NCBI GenBank assembly: GCA_017519975.1 | Contig: JAFWRM010000042.1 | Coordinates: forward strand, 44,857 to 108,856 | Origin: Oscillospiraceae bacterium | GTDB lineage: Bacteria > Bacillota > Clostridia > Oscillospirales > Oscillospiraceae | Direction of reading: 5' to 3' | DNA length: 64,000 bases | Shown: piece after piece, positions 25,540-34,042 of the stretch | How positions within the stretch are numbered: the first letter of the stretch is position 1 | How the letters are laid out: each line of letters begins with the position of its first letter | The notes under the pieces: generated by a model | What the model was told of the DNA's origin: nothing | What the model saw: the letters and a program-made list of their open reading frames with translations, nothing else | Database searches by the model: none | Made by a program: the position numbers and the translations under genes

Positions 25540-26772
25540 ATGAGAAGAGTTGCCATCACCGGCGTGGGGGCGGTTACGCCTCTGGGGAACACCGTGGAAA
25601 AGCTCTGGCAGGCGCTGCTCAGCGGCACCTGCGGGATCGCTCCGATTACAAAATTCGATACGGAAAGCTTCAAGGTCAAGGTCGCCGCGGAAGTGAAGGA
25701 TTTTGATCCCTCCCAATGGATGGACAAGGGCGACGTGATGCACAGCGACATTTATACGCAGTTTGCCATCGCCGCCGCATGTCAGGCCATGGAGGACAGC
25801 GGGATTGCCGGAACGGTGGCCCCCGAACGGTTCGGCGTATACATCGGCACGGGCATCGGCGGCATCGCCACGTTCATGACCGAACACCGGAAACTGCTGG
25901 AAAAGGGCCCGCGGCGCGTCTCTCCCTTCTTCATTCCCATGATGATCGCCAACATGGCGTCCGGAATGGCCGCCATGCGATTCGGCTGCAAGGGTCCCGC
26001 GATACCCGCCGTGACCGCCTGTGCCTCCGGCAGCAACGCCATAGGCGAAGCTATGCGGCTGATCCGCCACGGATACTGTGACGCCATGATCGCCGGCGGC
26101 AGTGAAGCCACTGTTAACGAACTTGCCGCTGCGGGCTTCTCTTCCATGAAGGCTCTGAATTTTACGGACGATCCGCGGACGGCCTCTCTCCCCTTCGACG
26201 CGCGGCGCGCCGGCTTTGTCATGGGTGAGGGCGCCGGGATCCTGATTCTGGAGGAATACGAGCATGCGGTCAGCCGTGGCGCCGCGATCTACGCGGAACT
26301 GACCGGATATGGCTCCACATGTGACGCCTATCATATGACCGCTCCGGATCCGGAGGCCGCAGGCGGCGCCCGTGCCATCGCTGACGCCTGGCGGGAAGCC
26401 GGGGATGAGACCGACCGCATCTATTTCAATGCCCATGGAACCGGCACTCTGCTCAACGACCGCTGTGAAACGCTTGCCATAAAAAAGGCGTTCGGAGAAG
26501 AGCTTGCCCGCAGGATCGCCATCAGCTCCACCAAGTCCATGACGGGGCACATGCTCGGTGCCGCCGGCGCTGTGGAAGCCATCATTACCGCGCTCGTACT
26601 CAAAAACGGGATCGCTCCTCCGACCATAGGGCTGACGGAGCCCGATCCTGAATGCGACCTGGATTACATTCCGCTGAAGGCTCGCAAAGGCGACTATGAA
26701 GCCGGCCTCTCCTGCTCCCTTGGCTTTGGAGGTCATAACGCATGTCTTGCCTTCCGGAAAGCGGGTGAATGA
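25540..26772 (+). CDS. fabF: 3-oxoacyl-ACP synthase II
   Basis: Condensing enzyme that extends acyl-ACP with malonyl-ACP. The 410-residue protein shows GVGAVTPLGNTVEKLW at the start, the active-site Cys161 in TACASGSNAIGEA, the first histidine in NAHGTGTLLND, and Lys and the second histidine in SSTKSMTGHMLGAAGAVEA. The ending SLGFGGHNACLAFRK is typical. The ATG at 25540 is chosen over an upstream in-frame ATG because it gives the family start and follows AAGGA. It overlaps the next KAS II gene by 4 bp. Confidence 0.95.
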   Translation: MRRVAITGVGAVTPLGNTVEKLWQALLSGTCGIAPITKFDTESFKVKVAAEVKDFDPSQWMDKGDVMHSDIYTQFAIAAACQAMEDSGIAGTVAPERFGVYIGTGIGGIATFMTEHRKLLEKGPRRVSPFFIPMMIANMASGMAAMRFGCKGPAIPAVTACASGSNAIGEAMRLIRHGYCDAMIAGGSEATVNELAAAGFSSMKALNFTDDPRTASLPFDARRAGFVMGEGAGILILEEYEHAVSRGAAIYAELTGYGSTCDAYHMTAPDPEAAGGARAIADAWREAGDETDRIYFNAHGTGTLLNDRCETLAIKKAFGEELARRIAISSTKSMTGHMLGAAGAVEAIITALVLKNGIAPPTIGLTEPDPECDLDYIPLKARKGDYEAGLSCSLGFGGHNACLAFRKAGE

Positions 26773-27983
26773 GCGTGCTTTCGGATATCGTCGTTACAGG
26801 CGTCGGAGCCGTCACCCCTCTCGGTGTCGGCGCGGACGTCACGTGGGATGCGCTCGTCGAGGGACGGTGCGGCATCGCTCCGATAACCTCCATTGACGTA
26901 TCCTCCCTCCCTGTCCGGCGTGCGGGTGAGATCCGGGACTTTCATCCAAAAGACTACATGTCCACCAAGCTCTCTCTGGACCTTGAACCATACATGCAGT
27001 ACGCGTGGGTCGCAGCACAGGAAGCGATCCGGCAGAGCGGTCTGACCACCTTCGGTGATCGCGTCGGCATCGTCATGGCATCCGCCCTCAGCGGGATCAA
27101 CGTCATCGGTTCCACAGCGACGTCTCTCGTCTCCGACGGGAAGTCTGCCGGACCGAAGTTTCTTACAAAAGCCATGGCCAACATTACGGCCGCACAGCTC
27201 GGCATACAGTACGGGATCACCGGCCCCAGTATGACGGTATCCACCGCCTGCAGTTCCGGAGGCGACGCCGCAACACTTGCCGCTCTGTTTCTTCGTTCCG
27301 GCATGGCGGACGCCATGATCGTAATGGCCGGAGAAGAAGCGGTCTGCCCAACGCTCATCCAGAGTCTGGTCAGAGCAGGCGCCCTGTCAAAAGCGGGAGA
27401 GAGTCTCCCCTTTGATGCAAGCCGAAGCGGCTTTGTGCTTGGCTCCGGCGGAGGTTCCGTCGTCCTTGAAACGGCGGAGCACGCCCGGAACAGAGGGGCG
27501 ACGATCCTAGCCGATCTTGCCGGATGTGCCAACAACACGGATGCCTACAATCCGGTCTCTCCGGATCCGGAAGGCCGCGGCATCGCCGCCTGCATGCGTC
27601 TGGCCCTGCAGGACGCGGGCCTGGTCCCCTCCCAGATCGGTTACCTCAACGCTCATGGAACCGCCACCGTGCAGGGGGATGTCGCCGAATGCCGGGCGAT
27701 CGCGGACGTTTTCGGTGATTCTTCCCTTTACGTTAGTTCTACCAAAGGCGCCACCGGACATATGATGGGCGCCGGCGGGCTCGTTGAACTGATCTTCTGC
27801 GTTCTGGCTGTCAGCCGGGGGATCCTTCCCCCGAATACGGGATGCTCCAGGCAGGATACGGCCTGCCCCGTGACTCTGGTTCCTGATGTCTGTTTTTCCC
27901 ATGCCATCGATTACGCCATGTCCGACTCCATGGGGTTTGGCGGGCAGAATTCCTGCGTCATCATTGGAAAGCACAAGGAGTGA
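26769..27983 (+). CDS. Second KAS II-type 3-oxoacyl-ACP synthase
   Basis: A 404-residue paralogue of the preceding fabF. The triad is intact: Cys161 in STACSSGGDAATL, His in NAHGTATVQGD, and Lys/His in SSTKGATGHMMGAGG, so it should be able to condense. It diverges in the substrate-facing regions, for example SALSGINVIGSTATSL where FabF has GTGIGGIATF, and in the loop MAGEEAVCPTL. It overlaps fabF by 4 bp (ATGA) and lies 7 bp before an acyl-CoA ligase gene. Because FabH is absent from the operon, this protein might serve initiation or make a special acyl chain. This is inference. Confidence 0.88.
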   Translation: MSVLSDIVVTGVGAVTPLGVGADVTWDALVEGRCGIAPITSIDVSSLPVRRAGEIRDFHPKDYMSTKLSLDLEPYMQYAWVAAQEAIRQSGLTTFGDRVGIVMASALSGINVIGSTATSLVSDGKSAGPKFLTKAMANITAAQLGIQYGITGPSMTVSTACSSGGDAATLAALFLRSGMADAMIVMAGEEAVCPTLIQSLVRAGALSKAGESLPFDASRSGFVLGSGGGSVVLETAEHARNRGATILADLAGCANNTDAYNPVSPDPEGRGIAACMRLALQDAGLVPSQIGYLNAHGTATVQGDVAECRAIADVFGDSSLYVSSTKGATGHMMGAGGLVELIFCVLAVSRGILPPNTGCSRQDTACPVTLVPDVCFSHAIDYAMSDSMGFGGQNSCVIIGKHKE

Positions 27984-27990
27984 TACAAGA

Positions 27991-29652
27991 ATGGACTACA
28001 CGTACGACGCGGATGTTTTCCGCCGCACGTTCGAATCCAATTTCACGTGGATCGGCGGATTCATGAGGAATGTGCACCGTTTCGGCCAGCGCCCGGCTCT
28101 TATCGATCCGATCAGTGACACCTGCTGGACCTACAGTGAGCTGAACGCAGAAGTCAACCGCCTTGCCAACGCGCTGGCATCGCACGGTGTTTCCCGCGGG
28201 AACTGCGTGCTGTACCAGCTGTACAACGTTCCGCAGTTTGTGTTTTTTTACATCGCCCCTCAGAAGCTGTGCGCGGTCAACAGCCCGATCAACTGCAATC
28301 TCTCCTCCGGTGAGACCGCCCGCCTGCTGGACAGGGACCGTCCCTCTGTCTATGTTTACGATTACGACGTGAGAAAAATGGCCTGGGAGGCCCTGACCAT
28401 TGCCTCCCACCGTCCTTCGTGCGTGATAGCGGTCAAAGCGGGTGGCGGCTCGGCTGAGCTCCCGGAAGGGCACGTTCTTTATGAGGATTTTATCAGAGAG
28501 CACCCTTCGACGGAACCTTCGGTCCCTGTTCCCCCCGGCATGTACGACGAGTCCACCCGATTCTGTACGTCCGGTACGACCGGCACGCCGAAGGGCGTTC
28601 CGGTCACCCAGGCGAACGAGGTGCTTTCCGCGCACGACTGCATCATGCACTTCCCTCTCTCGCCCTATGACGTGACCATGAACCTTACCCCCTGGTTCCA
28701 CAGAGGCGGCCTTCATTCCGGAGGCCCTACGCCGACGCTGTACTGCGGGGGATGCGTTGTCATCATGCGCATGTTCAGTGCCGGGCACTGCTTTTCCTAT
28801 GTGGAGAAATACGGCGTCACCTTCCTCATCGGAGTTCCTTCCGCCCTGTCAAAGCTTGCCGACCGGCAGGAAAAGCATCCGGCGGATCTCTCCGGACTGC
28901 GCGGTATCGTCACCATGGGCAGTCCGTTGGAAAAGGAGGCGTGCATGCGGTATCAGAGAGTACTGACGCCAAACATATTCAACGGATACGGAACGACGGA
29001 GACCTTCTGGAACAGTTTTCTCCGACCGGCCGATCTGCCCCGCTTTTCCGGCTCTGCCGGCAGGTCCTGTACGGATGACGAGATCCGCGTCGTCCGTGTG
29101 TATGAAGACAGAAAGGCGGAACCGGAGGACGTCGTACCTCAGGATGGTGTCACGGAAGGCGAGATCATCATCTCCGCCTGGGCCAAATCTGCCATGTGCT
29201 ATTTCCGGAATCCGGAACAGACGGAAGAAAAGTACTACAAGGGCTGGTTCTATACGAAGGATATCGGCGTTTGGGATGAAGGCTCCTATATCACAGTGCG
29301 CGGGCGCAAGGATGACATGATCATCTGCATGGGAGAGAATATTTATCCCGCGCAGCTGGAAGAAGTCATATCCGGATGCCCCGGCGTGGCCGACTGCATG
29401 GTGACGGGCGTACCGGACGCCTCCCGGGGAGAAGCTGTCGCGGCTTACGTCATTCCCTCGGATCCTTCACTCACCGTAAAGGACGTGCATCGATTCTGTG
29501 TGGAAACACCGGATCTGTCTCAGTACAAGTGTCCGCGTTATTACCGTCTGACGGACACTCTTCCCTATAACGCCACGGGGAAAAAACAGCATGTGCTGTT
29601 AAAGCAGCAGGCTCTGGCTGATCTGTCCAGCGGGGCGCTGCTCAGGCCATAA
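27991..29652 (+). CDS. AMP-forming acyl-CoA/acyl-ACP ligase
   Basis: An adenylate-forming enzyme of 553 residues that activates a carboxylic acid with ATP and passes it to a thiol. The phosphate loop is TSGTTGTPKG (near residue 192-201), YGTTETFWNS follows near 332, the hinge region YTKDIGVWDEG and RGRKDDMIICMGENIYPAQLEE near 420-450, and the C-terminal catalytic lysine in NATGKKQ near 530. The family includes fatty-acid, benzoate and bile-acid ligases, so the substrate is open. The ATG at 27991 has AAGGAG 10 nt upstream. It is the last gene of the operon, followed by a terminator. Confidence 0.85.
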   Translation: MDYTYDADVFRRTFESNFTWIGGFMRNVHRFGQRPALIDPISDTCWTYSELNAEVNRLANALASHGVSRGNCVLYQLYNVPQFVFFYIAPQKLCAVNSPINCNLSSGETARLLDRDRPSVYVYDYDVRKMAWEALTIASHRPSCVIAVKAGGGSAELPEGHVLYEDFIREHPSTEPSVPVPPGMYDESTRFCTSGTTGTPKGVPVTQANEVLSAHDCIMHFPLSPYDVTMNLTPWFHRGGLHSGGPTPTLYCGGCVVIMRMFSAGHCFSYVEKYGVTFLIGVPSALSKLADRQEKHPADLSGLRGIVTMGSPLEKEACMRYQRVLTPNIFNGYGTTETFWNSFLRPADLPRFSGSAGRSCTDDEIRVVRVYEDRKAEPEDVVPQDGVTEGEIIISAWAKSAMCYFRNPEQTEEKYYKGWFYTKDIGVWDEGSYITVRGRKDDMIICMGENIYPAQLEEVISGCPGVADCMVTGVPDASRGEAVAAYVIPSDPSLTVKDVHRFCVETPDLSQYKCPRYYRLTDTLPYNATGKKQHVLLKQQALADLSSGALLRP

Positions 29653-29662
29653 AAAGTGCGGA

Positions 29663-29706
29663 CCGGAAGGATGGCGCATCGAATGGATGCACCTCCTTCC
29701 GGTTTT
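29663..29706 (+). terminator. Terminator of the fatty-acid operon
   Basis: Outer stem CCGGAAGG (29663-29670) with CCTTCCGG (29695-29702), an inner GCATC/GATGC helix, and a TTTT tail. Confidence 0.85.
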
Positions 29707-29899
29707 CAACGAAATCCATGAAACCGGCTTACAACCAGCGTTTGATGAATCCCCCTTGATTTCATATGGATCTCTCTGCTTCCGGTCGGTATCACTCTCA
29801 TATTGCAGAGAATACGGAGGGCCTCTGGAACGAAGGTTCGATCTTGAAGATCTATCAATAGCAGCCATCGGGTCCTGCCCGCATATCCGCAGGAAATAA
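29707..29899. other. Intergenic stretch without a recognised gene
   Basis: Together with the flanking terminators it forms a 358-bp gap between two converging operons. Short open frames exist on both strands, but none has a ribosome binding site or recognisable family. A small GATCTT/AAGATC dyad lies near 29848. I see nothing else. Confidence 0.5.
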
Positions 29900-29930
29900 A
29901 ACAGGCGTGACCAGGTCGGTCACGCCTGTT
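29900..29930 (-). terminator. Terminator of the rimP-mscS operon
   Basis: 13-bp inverted repeat (AACAGGCGTGACC / GGTCACGCCTGTT) with a 5-nt loop, followed on the minus strand by TTTATTT. Confidence 0.85.
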
Positions 29931-30010
29931 ATTATCTGCTTCATTGAGGGATAACTGTCTCAAAGCGCCATCTTTACGGAGAGCGCACTGAGGTTCTCTT
30001 TTCTTACGCC

Positions 30011-30898
30011 TTATTCTTCCGTCTTCTCTCCGGGACCGCGGATCACTACGTTCATGTAGCTGTACGGTATTTCTATGCCCGCGTCTCTGAGTGCGTGATG
30101 GACGCGCACGTTCACGTCGCTTCTCACGATCTCTCCTCTTGTGCCCGGATGGAAGTAGGCGGTCGTGACCATGGACAGGCTGCTCGCTTCATAGGCCATA
30201 AAGTAGACGGGTCCGTAGTCCCTCGTACCGTCCGGTCCTTCGTATCCCGGAACAGTATAAGGGCTGTCCCCCACTGCCTTGCGGATGACCGACATGGCTC
30301 TTTCAACGTCGCTCCCGTAAGCGACCGGGAACGTAAAACGCATCGACCGTATCGCTTTGTGCCGCGTCATGTTCGTAATGGACATCCCGTTGAGCCGACT
30401 GTTGGGAATGATCACATCCGTTTTATCGATCCCGCGGATCACCACGTGGCGAACCGTTATGTCCTTTACGATGCCGGAAATCCCCCCGTCAAGCTCCAGG
30501 CGGTCTCCGATGTCAAAGGGTCTGCTGGCGCTGAGCATGAACCCGCATATCAGGTCGGAAATGACCGGCTGTGCGGCAAAACCGATAATGGCGCCGATAA
30601 TGGCGGTCCCCTGAAAGGCGATCTTTCCGAAGGACCCCGTGAGTTCTGAACTGGTAATGACCCAGAATATGGCAATGACGACAATGGCTATGCGAAATAC
30701 CTTCTCCCAGAACCGCACCTGGATCCTGTTGCCCGCTTTCACATGCCTGGAGAATATCCTTTTCTCCACTTTAAGAATGATGACGACGACAATGAAGGCG
30801 ATCACGATGGCAATAAGAAATTCGACCACATCTCCAAGCAGGCCGGCTTCCCGGAACCAGCTTCTGGTCGTATCGATGCCTTTCTCAAGATAATTCAA
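30011..30898 (-). CDS. mscS: Small-conductance mechanosensitive channel
   Basis: A 295-residue channel that opens under membrane tension to release solutes during osmotic downshock. Three N-terminal membrane segments occur (FLIAIVIAFIVVVIIL; IAIVVIAIFWVITSS; and the pore helix region GTAIIGAIIGFAAQPVISDLICGF), followed by the beta domain (FDIGDRLELDGGISGIVKDITVRHVVIRG) and a C-terminal alpha/beta domain. It lies 11 bp after ribF at the end of the translation-factor operon and probably shares its transcript. Confidence 0.92.
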   Translation of the reverse strand: MNYLEKGIDTTRSWFREAGLLGDVVEFLIAIVIAFIVVVIILKVEKRIFSRHVKAGNRIQVRFWEKVFRIAIVVIAIFWVITSSELTGSFGKIAFQGTAIIGAIIGFAAQPVISDLICGFMLSASRPFDIGDRLELDGGISGIVKDITVRHVVIRGIDKTDVIIPNSRLNGMSITNMTRHKAIRSMRFTFPVAYGSDVERAMSVIRKAVGDSPYTVPGYEGPDGTRDYGPVYFMAYEASSLSMVTTAYFHPGTRGEIVRSDVNVRVHHALRDAGIEIPYSYMNVVIRGPGEKTEE

Positions 30899-30909
30899 CG
30901 TAGTCCTCC

Positions 30910-31836
30910 TTATGCATCAATGCCACCGGACAGGAATCCTCTGCTTTCCTCAAAGAACTCCCGCACGGCGTCTGCATCTGCATGAATGCGCCGCTTCAGC
31001 TCGTCAATGCCGGAAAAGCGCATCTCCGGCCGGAGAAAGCGGAAAAACTCAAGTCGTACGTTTTTCCCGTAAAGATCGCCCGAATAATCAAGAATATAGG
31101 TCTCCGCGTTCACTGACGTCGTTTCCTCTACTGTTGGACGCACACCTACATTTGTAACACCGGCCCGTCTTGTTCCGTCCGGGAGAGTAACTACACTGGC
31201 GTAAACGCCGTGCTTTGGAATGATCAGATCCCGGTCAAAGCGAAGATTGATCGTCGGAGCGTCGATCGTGCGGCCAAGCTTCTTTCCCGTCCTCACGACA
31301 CCGGACATCACATGAGGGTGCCCGTAAAAGCGCATGGCCTTTTCCATATGGCCGTCCGCGATCAGTTCCCGGATCAGAGAAGAACTTACACGCACGCCGT
31401 CAACGGTGACCGGTTCGATCACGTCGCATCCGACGCCGAGTTCGCGGCATCTGGCTGACAGCCGTTGGGCCGTGCCCTGGCCAAGATATCCGCAGGAATA
31501 ATCGTACCCACATACGATATGAGCCGCGTGATACTCCTCGATCAGGGAATCCAGAAACCGTTCCCATGGCATCCGCATCATATCGTCGTTGAAACGGAGC
31601 ACGATGCTCTCTTCAATGCCGAACAGTTCCCGGATGAGCGCCGACCGGTCGGCAGGCACGGTAAGCAGAGGGACTCTGCGTCCGCTGACCCGGCTCAGGG
31701 GATGCTCGTCAAAAGAAAGCGCAGCGGGGATCAGCCCTTTTTCCCGGCCTGTCTCGGCGGTACGCTTCAGCAGGGCCGCATGACCGAGATGCACGCCATC
31801 AAAAAAACCCAGCGCAATGATATGATCACCGTTCAA
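30910..31836 (-). CDS. ribF: Bifunctional riboflavin kinase/FAD synthetase
   Basis: Converts riboflavin to FMN and then FAD. The N-terminal adenylyltransferase domain shows ALGFFDGVHLGHAALL and IVCGYDYSCGYLGQG, with SSSLIRELIADGHMEKA closing it. The C-terminal kinase domain shows GRTIDAPTINL, PKHGVYASVV and TNVGVRPTV. At 308 residues it has the usual length. It overlaps truB by 4 bp, the common truB-ribF order. Its product feeds the FMN enzyme FabK and the Old Yellow Enzyme homologue in this window. Confidence 0.95.
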   Translation of the reverse strand: MNGDHIIALGFFDGVHLGHAALLKRTAETGREKGLIPAALSFDEHPLSRVSGRRVPLLTVPADRSALIRELFGIEESIVLRFNDDMMRMPWERFLDSLIEEYHAAHIVCGYDYSCGYLGQGTAQRLSARCRELGVGCDVIEPVTVDGVRVSSSLIRELIADGHMEKAMRFYGHPHVMSGVVRTGKKLGRTIDAPTINLRFDRDLIIPKHGVYASVVTLPDGTRRAGVTNVGVRPTVEETTSVNAETYILDYSGDLYGKNVRLEFFRFLRPEMRFSGIDELKRRIHADADAVREFFEESRGFLSGGIDA

Positions 31837-32714
31837 GCTCGTTCACCCGTTTCAAAAAAACTCTTTACCGTATTCATCACGCCGGATACGCAGTTCCCCA
31901 GGAGCAGGAAACTGCCTTCCCCGTCATACACGCGGTAGTATCCATCCTTCAGCTCCGGGCAGGAAAACGGATTGCCGTTCAGGCAGCGTCTCCTGTCCGT
32001 ATCCGCCACAGTAACGGAAGGGCAGTCAAACAGCCGGTCCACCGGAAGCAGAAGTTCCTCCGCCCTCCCCTGCTCCGCAGCAGCAAGGATCTGCTCCAAC
32101 GGCAGGCAGTCATCCAGCGTAAAGCGGCCCGCGGCTGTTCGGCGCAGTTCTGCCAGGCAGCCGCCGCACCCCAGCTTCCGGCCGATGTCGTGGCACAGGG
32201 TTCGAATATAGGTCCCCTTGGAACATTTCACTCTCAGAATGGCGTCAGTGCCATCCCAGCCCTCCGCCTCCAGGCTGTAGATCGTGATCCTGCGGGGCTT
32301 CCGTTCCACTTCCATCCCTTTTCTGGCCAGTTCGTACAGCTTTTTTCCCTGAACCTTGACCGCGGAATACATGGGCGGAATCTGAAGGATATCGCCGGTA
32401 AACTCCGGCAGAACGTCCAGGATCTCCCGTCTATCGGGCAGACGTGTGCTTCGGGCCAGGACGGTGCCGGTAACGTCCTGCGTATCCGTGACGATGCCGG
32501 GACGGAACCGGGCCACGTATTCCTTCTGATCGTTCTCGCAAAAAGGGACAGCCCGCGTGGCTCGTCCGACAAATACGGGCAGAACGCCCGTGGCCATGGG
32601 ATCCAGCGTTCCGCCGTGCCCGACGCGGCGCTCCCCGAGCGCACGCCGGAGCTTCCCCACTACGTCATGCGAGGTCCATCCGGCCGGTTTATCCACGATC
32701 AGGAGACCGTTCAC
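31833..32714 (-). CDS. truB: tRNA pseudouridine-55 synthase
   Basis: Makes pseudouridine 55 in the T-loop of tRNAs. In the 293-residue protein, LLIVDKPAGWTSHDVV is followed by VGHGGTLDPMATGVLPV with the catalytic Asp38, then KEYVARFRPG and SKGTYIRTLCHDIG. The C-terminal PUA-like region is shortened but present. It overlaps the gene on each side by 4 bp within the rimP operon. Confidence 0.96.
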   Translation of the reverse strand: MNGLLIVDKPAGWTSHDVVGKLRRALGERRVGHGGTLDPMATGVLPVFVGRATRAVPFCENDQKEYVARFRPGIVTDTQDVTGTVLARSTRLPDRREILDVLPEFTGDILQIPPMYSAVKVQGKKLYELARKGMEVERKPRRITIYSLEAEGWDGTDAILRVKCSKGTYIRTLCHDIGRKLGCGGCLAELRRTAAGRFTLDDCLPLEQILAAAEQGRAEELLLPVDRLFDCPSVTVADTDRRRCLNGNPFSCPELKDGYYRVYDGEGSFLLLGNCVSGVMNTVKSFFETGERA

Positions 32715-33685
32715 GTTTCATCAGCGCCTTTCAGCATCCGTTCCAGTTCCTTCAGCAGTACCCGCTTCATTTCGTCGGTCGTCATCCCCCGGGGAGACGC
32801 TCCGGCGGCCATGGCGTGACCTCCTCCGCCCAGCACACCGCACAGTTCGCTGGCGTTTACGTCCTGAGTCGTGCGCACGGACACCTTGCAGTCCGTCGGG
32901 GACGTCATCTCCCTCAGTGTGATCCCGCAGGCCACTCCTTCGATGCCGCCCGGGATAGCGGCAACGTCGTCCATGTCATTCTCCGTACAGCCGCTTTCCT
33001 CCATCATGCGCCTGGTTACCGTAATGACCGCCACCTTGCCGTCGTGATAGAATTCGGCTCCGGAGTAGATCATTCCTTCCAGTGCGATCCTCCGTCGCGA
33101 TCTCGTACGGAACAGGATCCGGTTCCACTCTGCGATATCGGCGCCGGCCGCAGCCATTGCTGCCGCAGTCGAAAACGCGTTTGCCGTCGCATTCGCGTAG
33201 GAAAAGCACCCGGTATCCGTGGAAACGGCGATATAGATCGCCTCTGCCATGGGAACGTCCGGCTCGATACCGAGCGTGCGGGCGATCTCACAGATGATCT
33301 CTCCGCAGGAGGCTCTCTGTCCGTTCAGGCAGGTCCGCGCCGCGTATCCCGTATTGCTGGGATGATGGTCGATGCCCAGCGCCACGTTCCCGGCGTGGCA
33401 GGCCGCGTTGGACGGAAACAGTCCCTCGGACGCCAGGTCGACAGACACTACCGTTTTCGGACTCCAGCCGTCGGGGGCCCAAAGCTCGCGGACTACGGGC
33501 AGGAATTTCTCCGTCGTTTCCGGGTTATATAGAACATAAGCCGTCTTTCCCAGCGCACGAAGGATCCGGACCAATGCGGCGGCGGACCCGTGGGCATCTC
33601 CATCGGGTCTCACGTGGGTAAGGACCAGATATCCGTCGTTCTTCCTGAGAAAGGCGGCTGTTTGTTCAACTGTCAGAAGCTCCAT
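32711..33685 (-). CDS. nrnA: DHH-family bifunctional oligoribonuclease/PAP phosphatase
   Basis: Degrades very short RNAs and dephosphorylates 3'-phosphoadenosine 5'-phosphate. The 324-residue protein has the DHH domain motifs LTHVRPDGDAHGSAAAL, VSVDLAS and GIDHHPSN, and the DHHA1 ending GGGGHAMAAGASP. The ATG at 33685 is preceded by AGGAGG at 6 nt and lies inside the rbfA end, so the two are probably coupled. The rbfA-nrnA-truB-ribF order is conserved across Firmicutes. Confidence 0.93.
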   Translation of the reverse strand: MELLTVEQTAAFLRKNDGYLVLTHVRPDGDAHGSAAALVRILRALGKTAYVLYNPETTEKFLPVVRELWAPDGWSPKTVVSVDLASEGLFPSNAACHAGNVALGIDHHPSNTGYAARTCLNGQRASCGEIICEIARTLGIEPDVPMAEAIYIAVSTDTGCFSYANATANAFSTAAAMAAAGADIAEWNRILFRTRSRRRIALEGMIYSGAEFYHDGKVAVITVTRRMMEESGCTENDMDDVAAIPGGIEGVACGITLREMTSPTDCKVSVRTTQDVNASELCGVLGGGGHAMAAGASPRGMTTDEMKRVLLKELERMLKGADET

Positions 33686-34037
33686 CCCCGTCCTCCTTCT
33701 CTTCCAGTTCCGCCAGCATTCGGCTGATATGGGCGCCGTGGGCAATGGAGTCGTCCAGAATGAATACAAATTCGGGCGTATACCGCAGAGACAGGGCGTT
33801 GCCCACCTCTCTGCGCAGCCAGCCGGACGCAGAACGTATCCCTTTCCGAAATTCCTTCTCGTCGGAAAGTCCGTAAACGCTCAGGCACACCTTGCACCAT
33901 CTCAGATCTCCGCTGGTATCGACGGACACCACGCTGATCATTCCCTGCTGCACCCGGGGATCCTTGACCGACCGGAGACGGTCGGCCAGGACCCGCTGAA
34001 TATCTTCATTTATCCTCTGAATCTTATTCGATGCCAT
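33666..34037 (-). CDS. rbfA: Ribosome-binding factor A
   Basis: Small KH-type factor (123 residues) needed for late maturation of the 30S subunit and 16S rRNA 5' end processing. It shows RINEDIQRVLADRLRSVKDPRVQ, the ISVVSVDTSGDLRWCKVCLSV strands, and TPEFVFILDDSIAHGAHISRML. A short acidic C-terminal tail follows. It lies 5 bp after infB and overlaps nrnA by 20 bp. Confidence 0.95.
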   Translation of the reverse strand: MASNKIQRINEDIQRVLADRLRSVKDPRVQQGMISVVSVDTSGDLRWCKVCLSVYGLSDEKEFRKGIRSASGWLRREVGNALSLRYTPEFVFILDDSIAHGAHISRMLAELEEKEDGDGASDS

Positions 34038-34042
34038 GTCAA

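Noticed and set aside
29687..29899. 70-codon frame after the fatty-acid operon
   Set aside because: It begins inside the terminator hairpin, has no ribosome binding site and no recognisable family.
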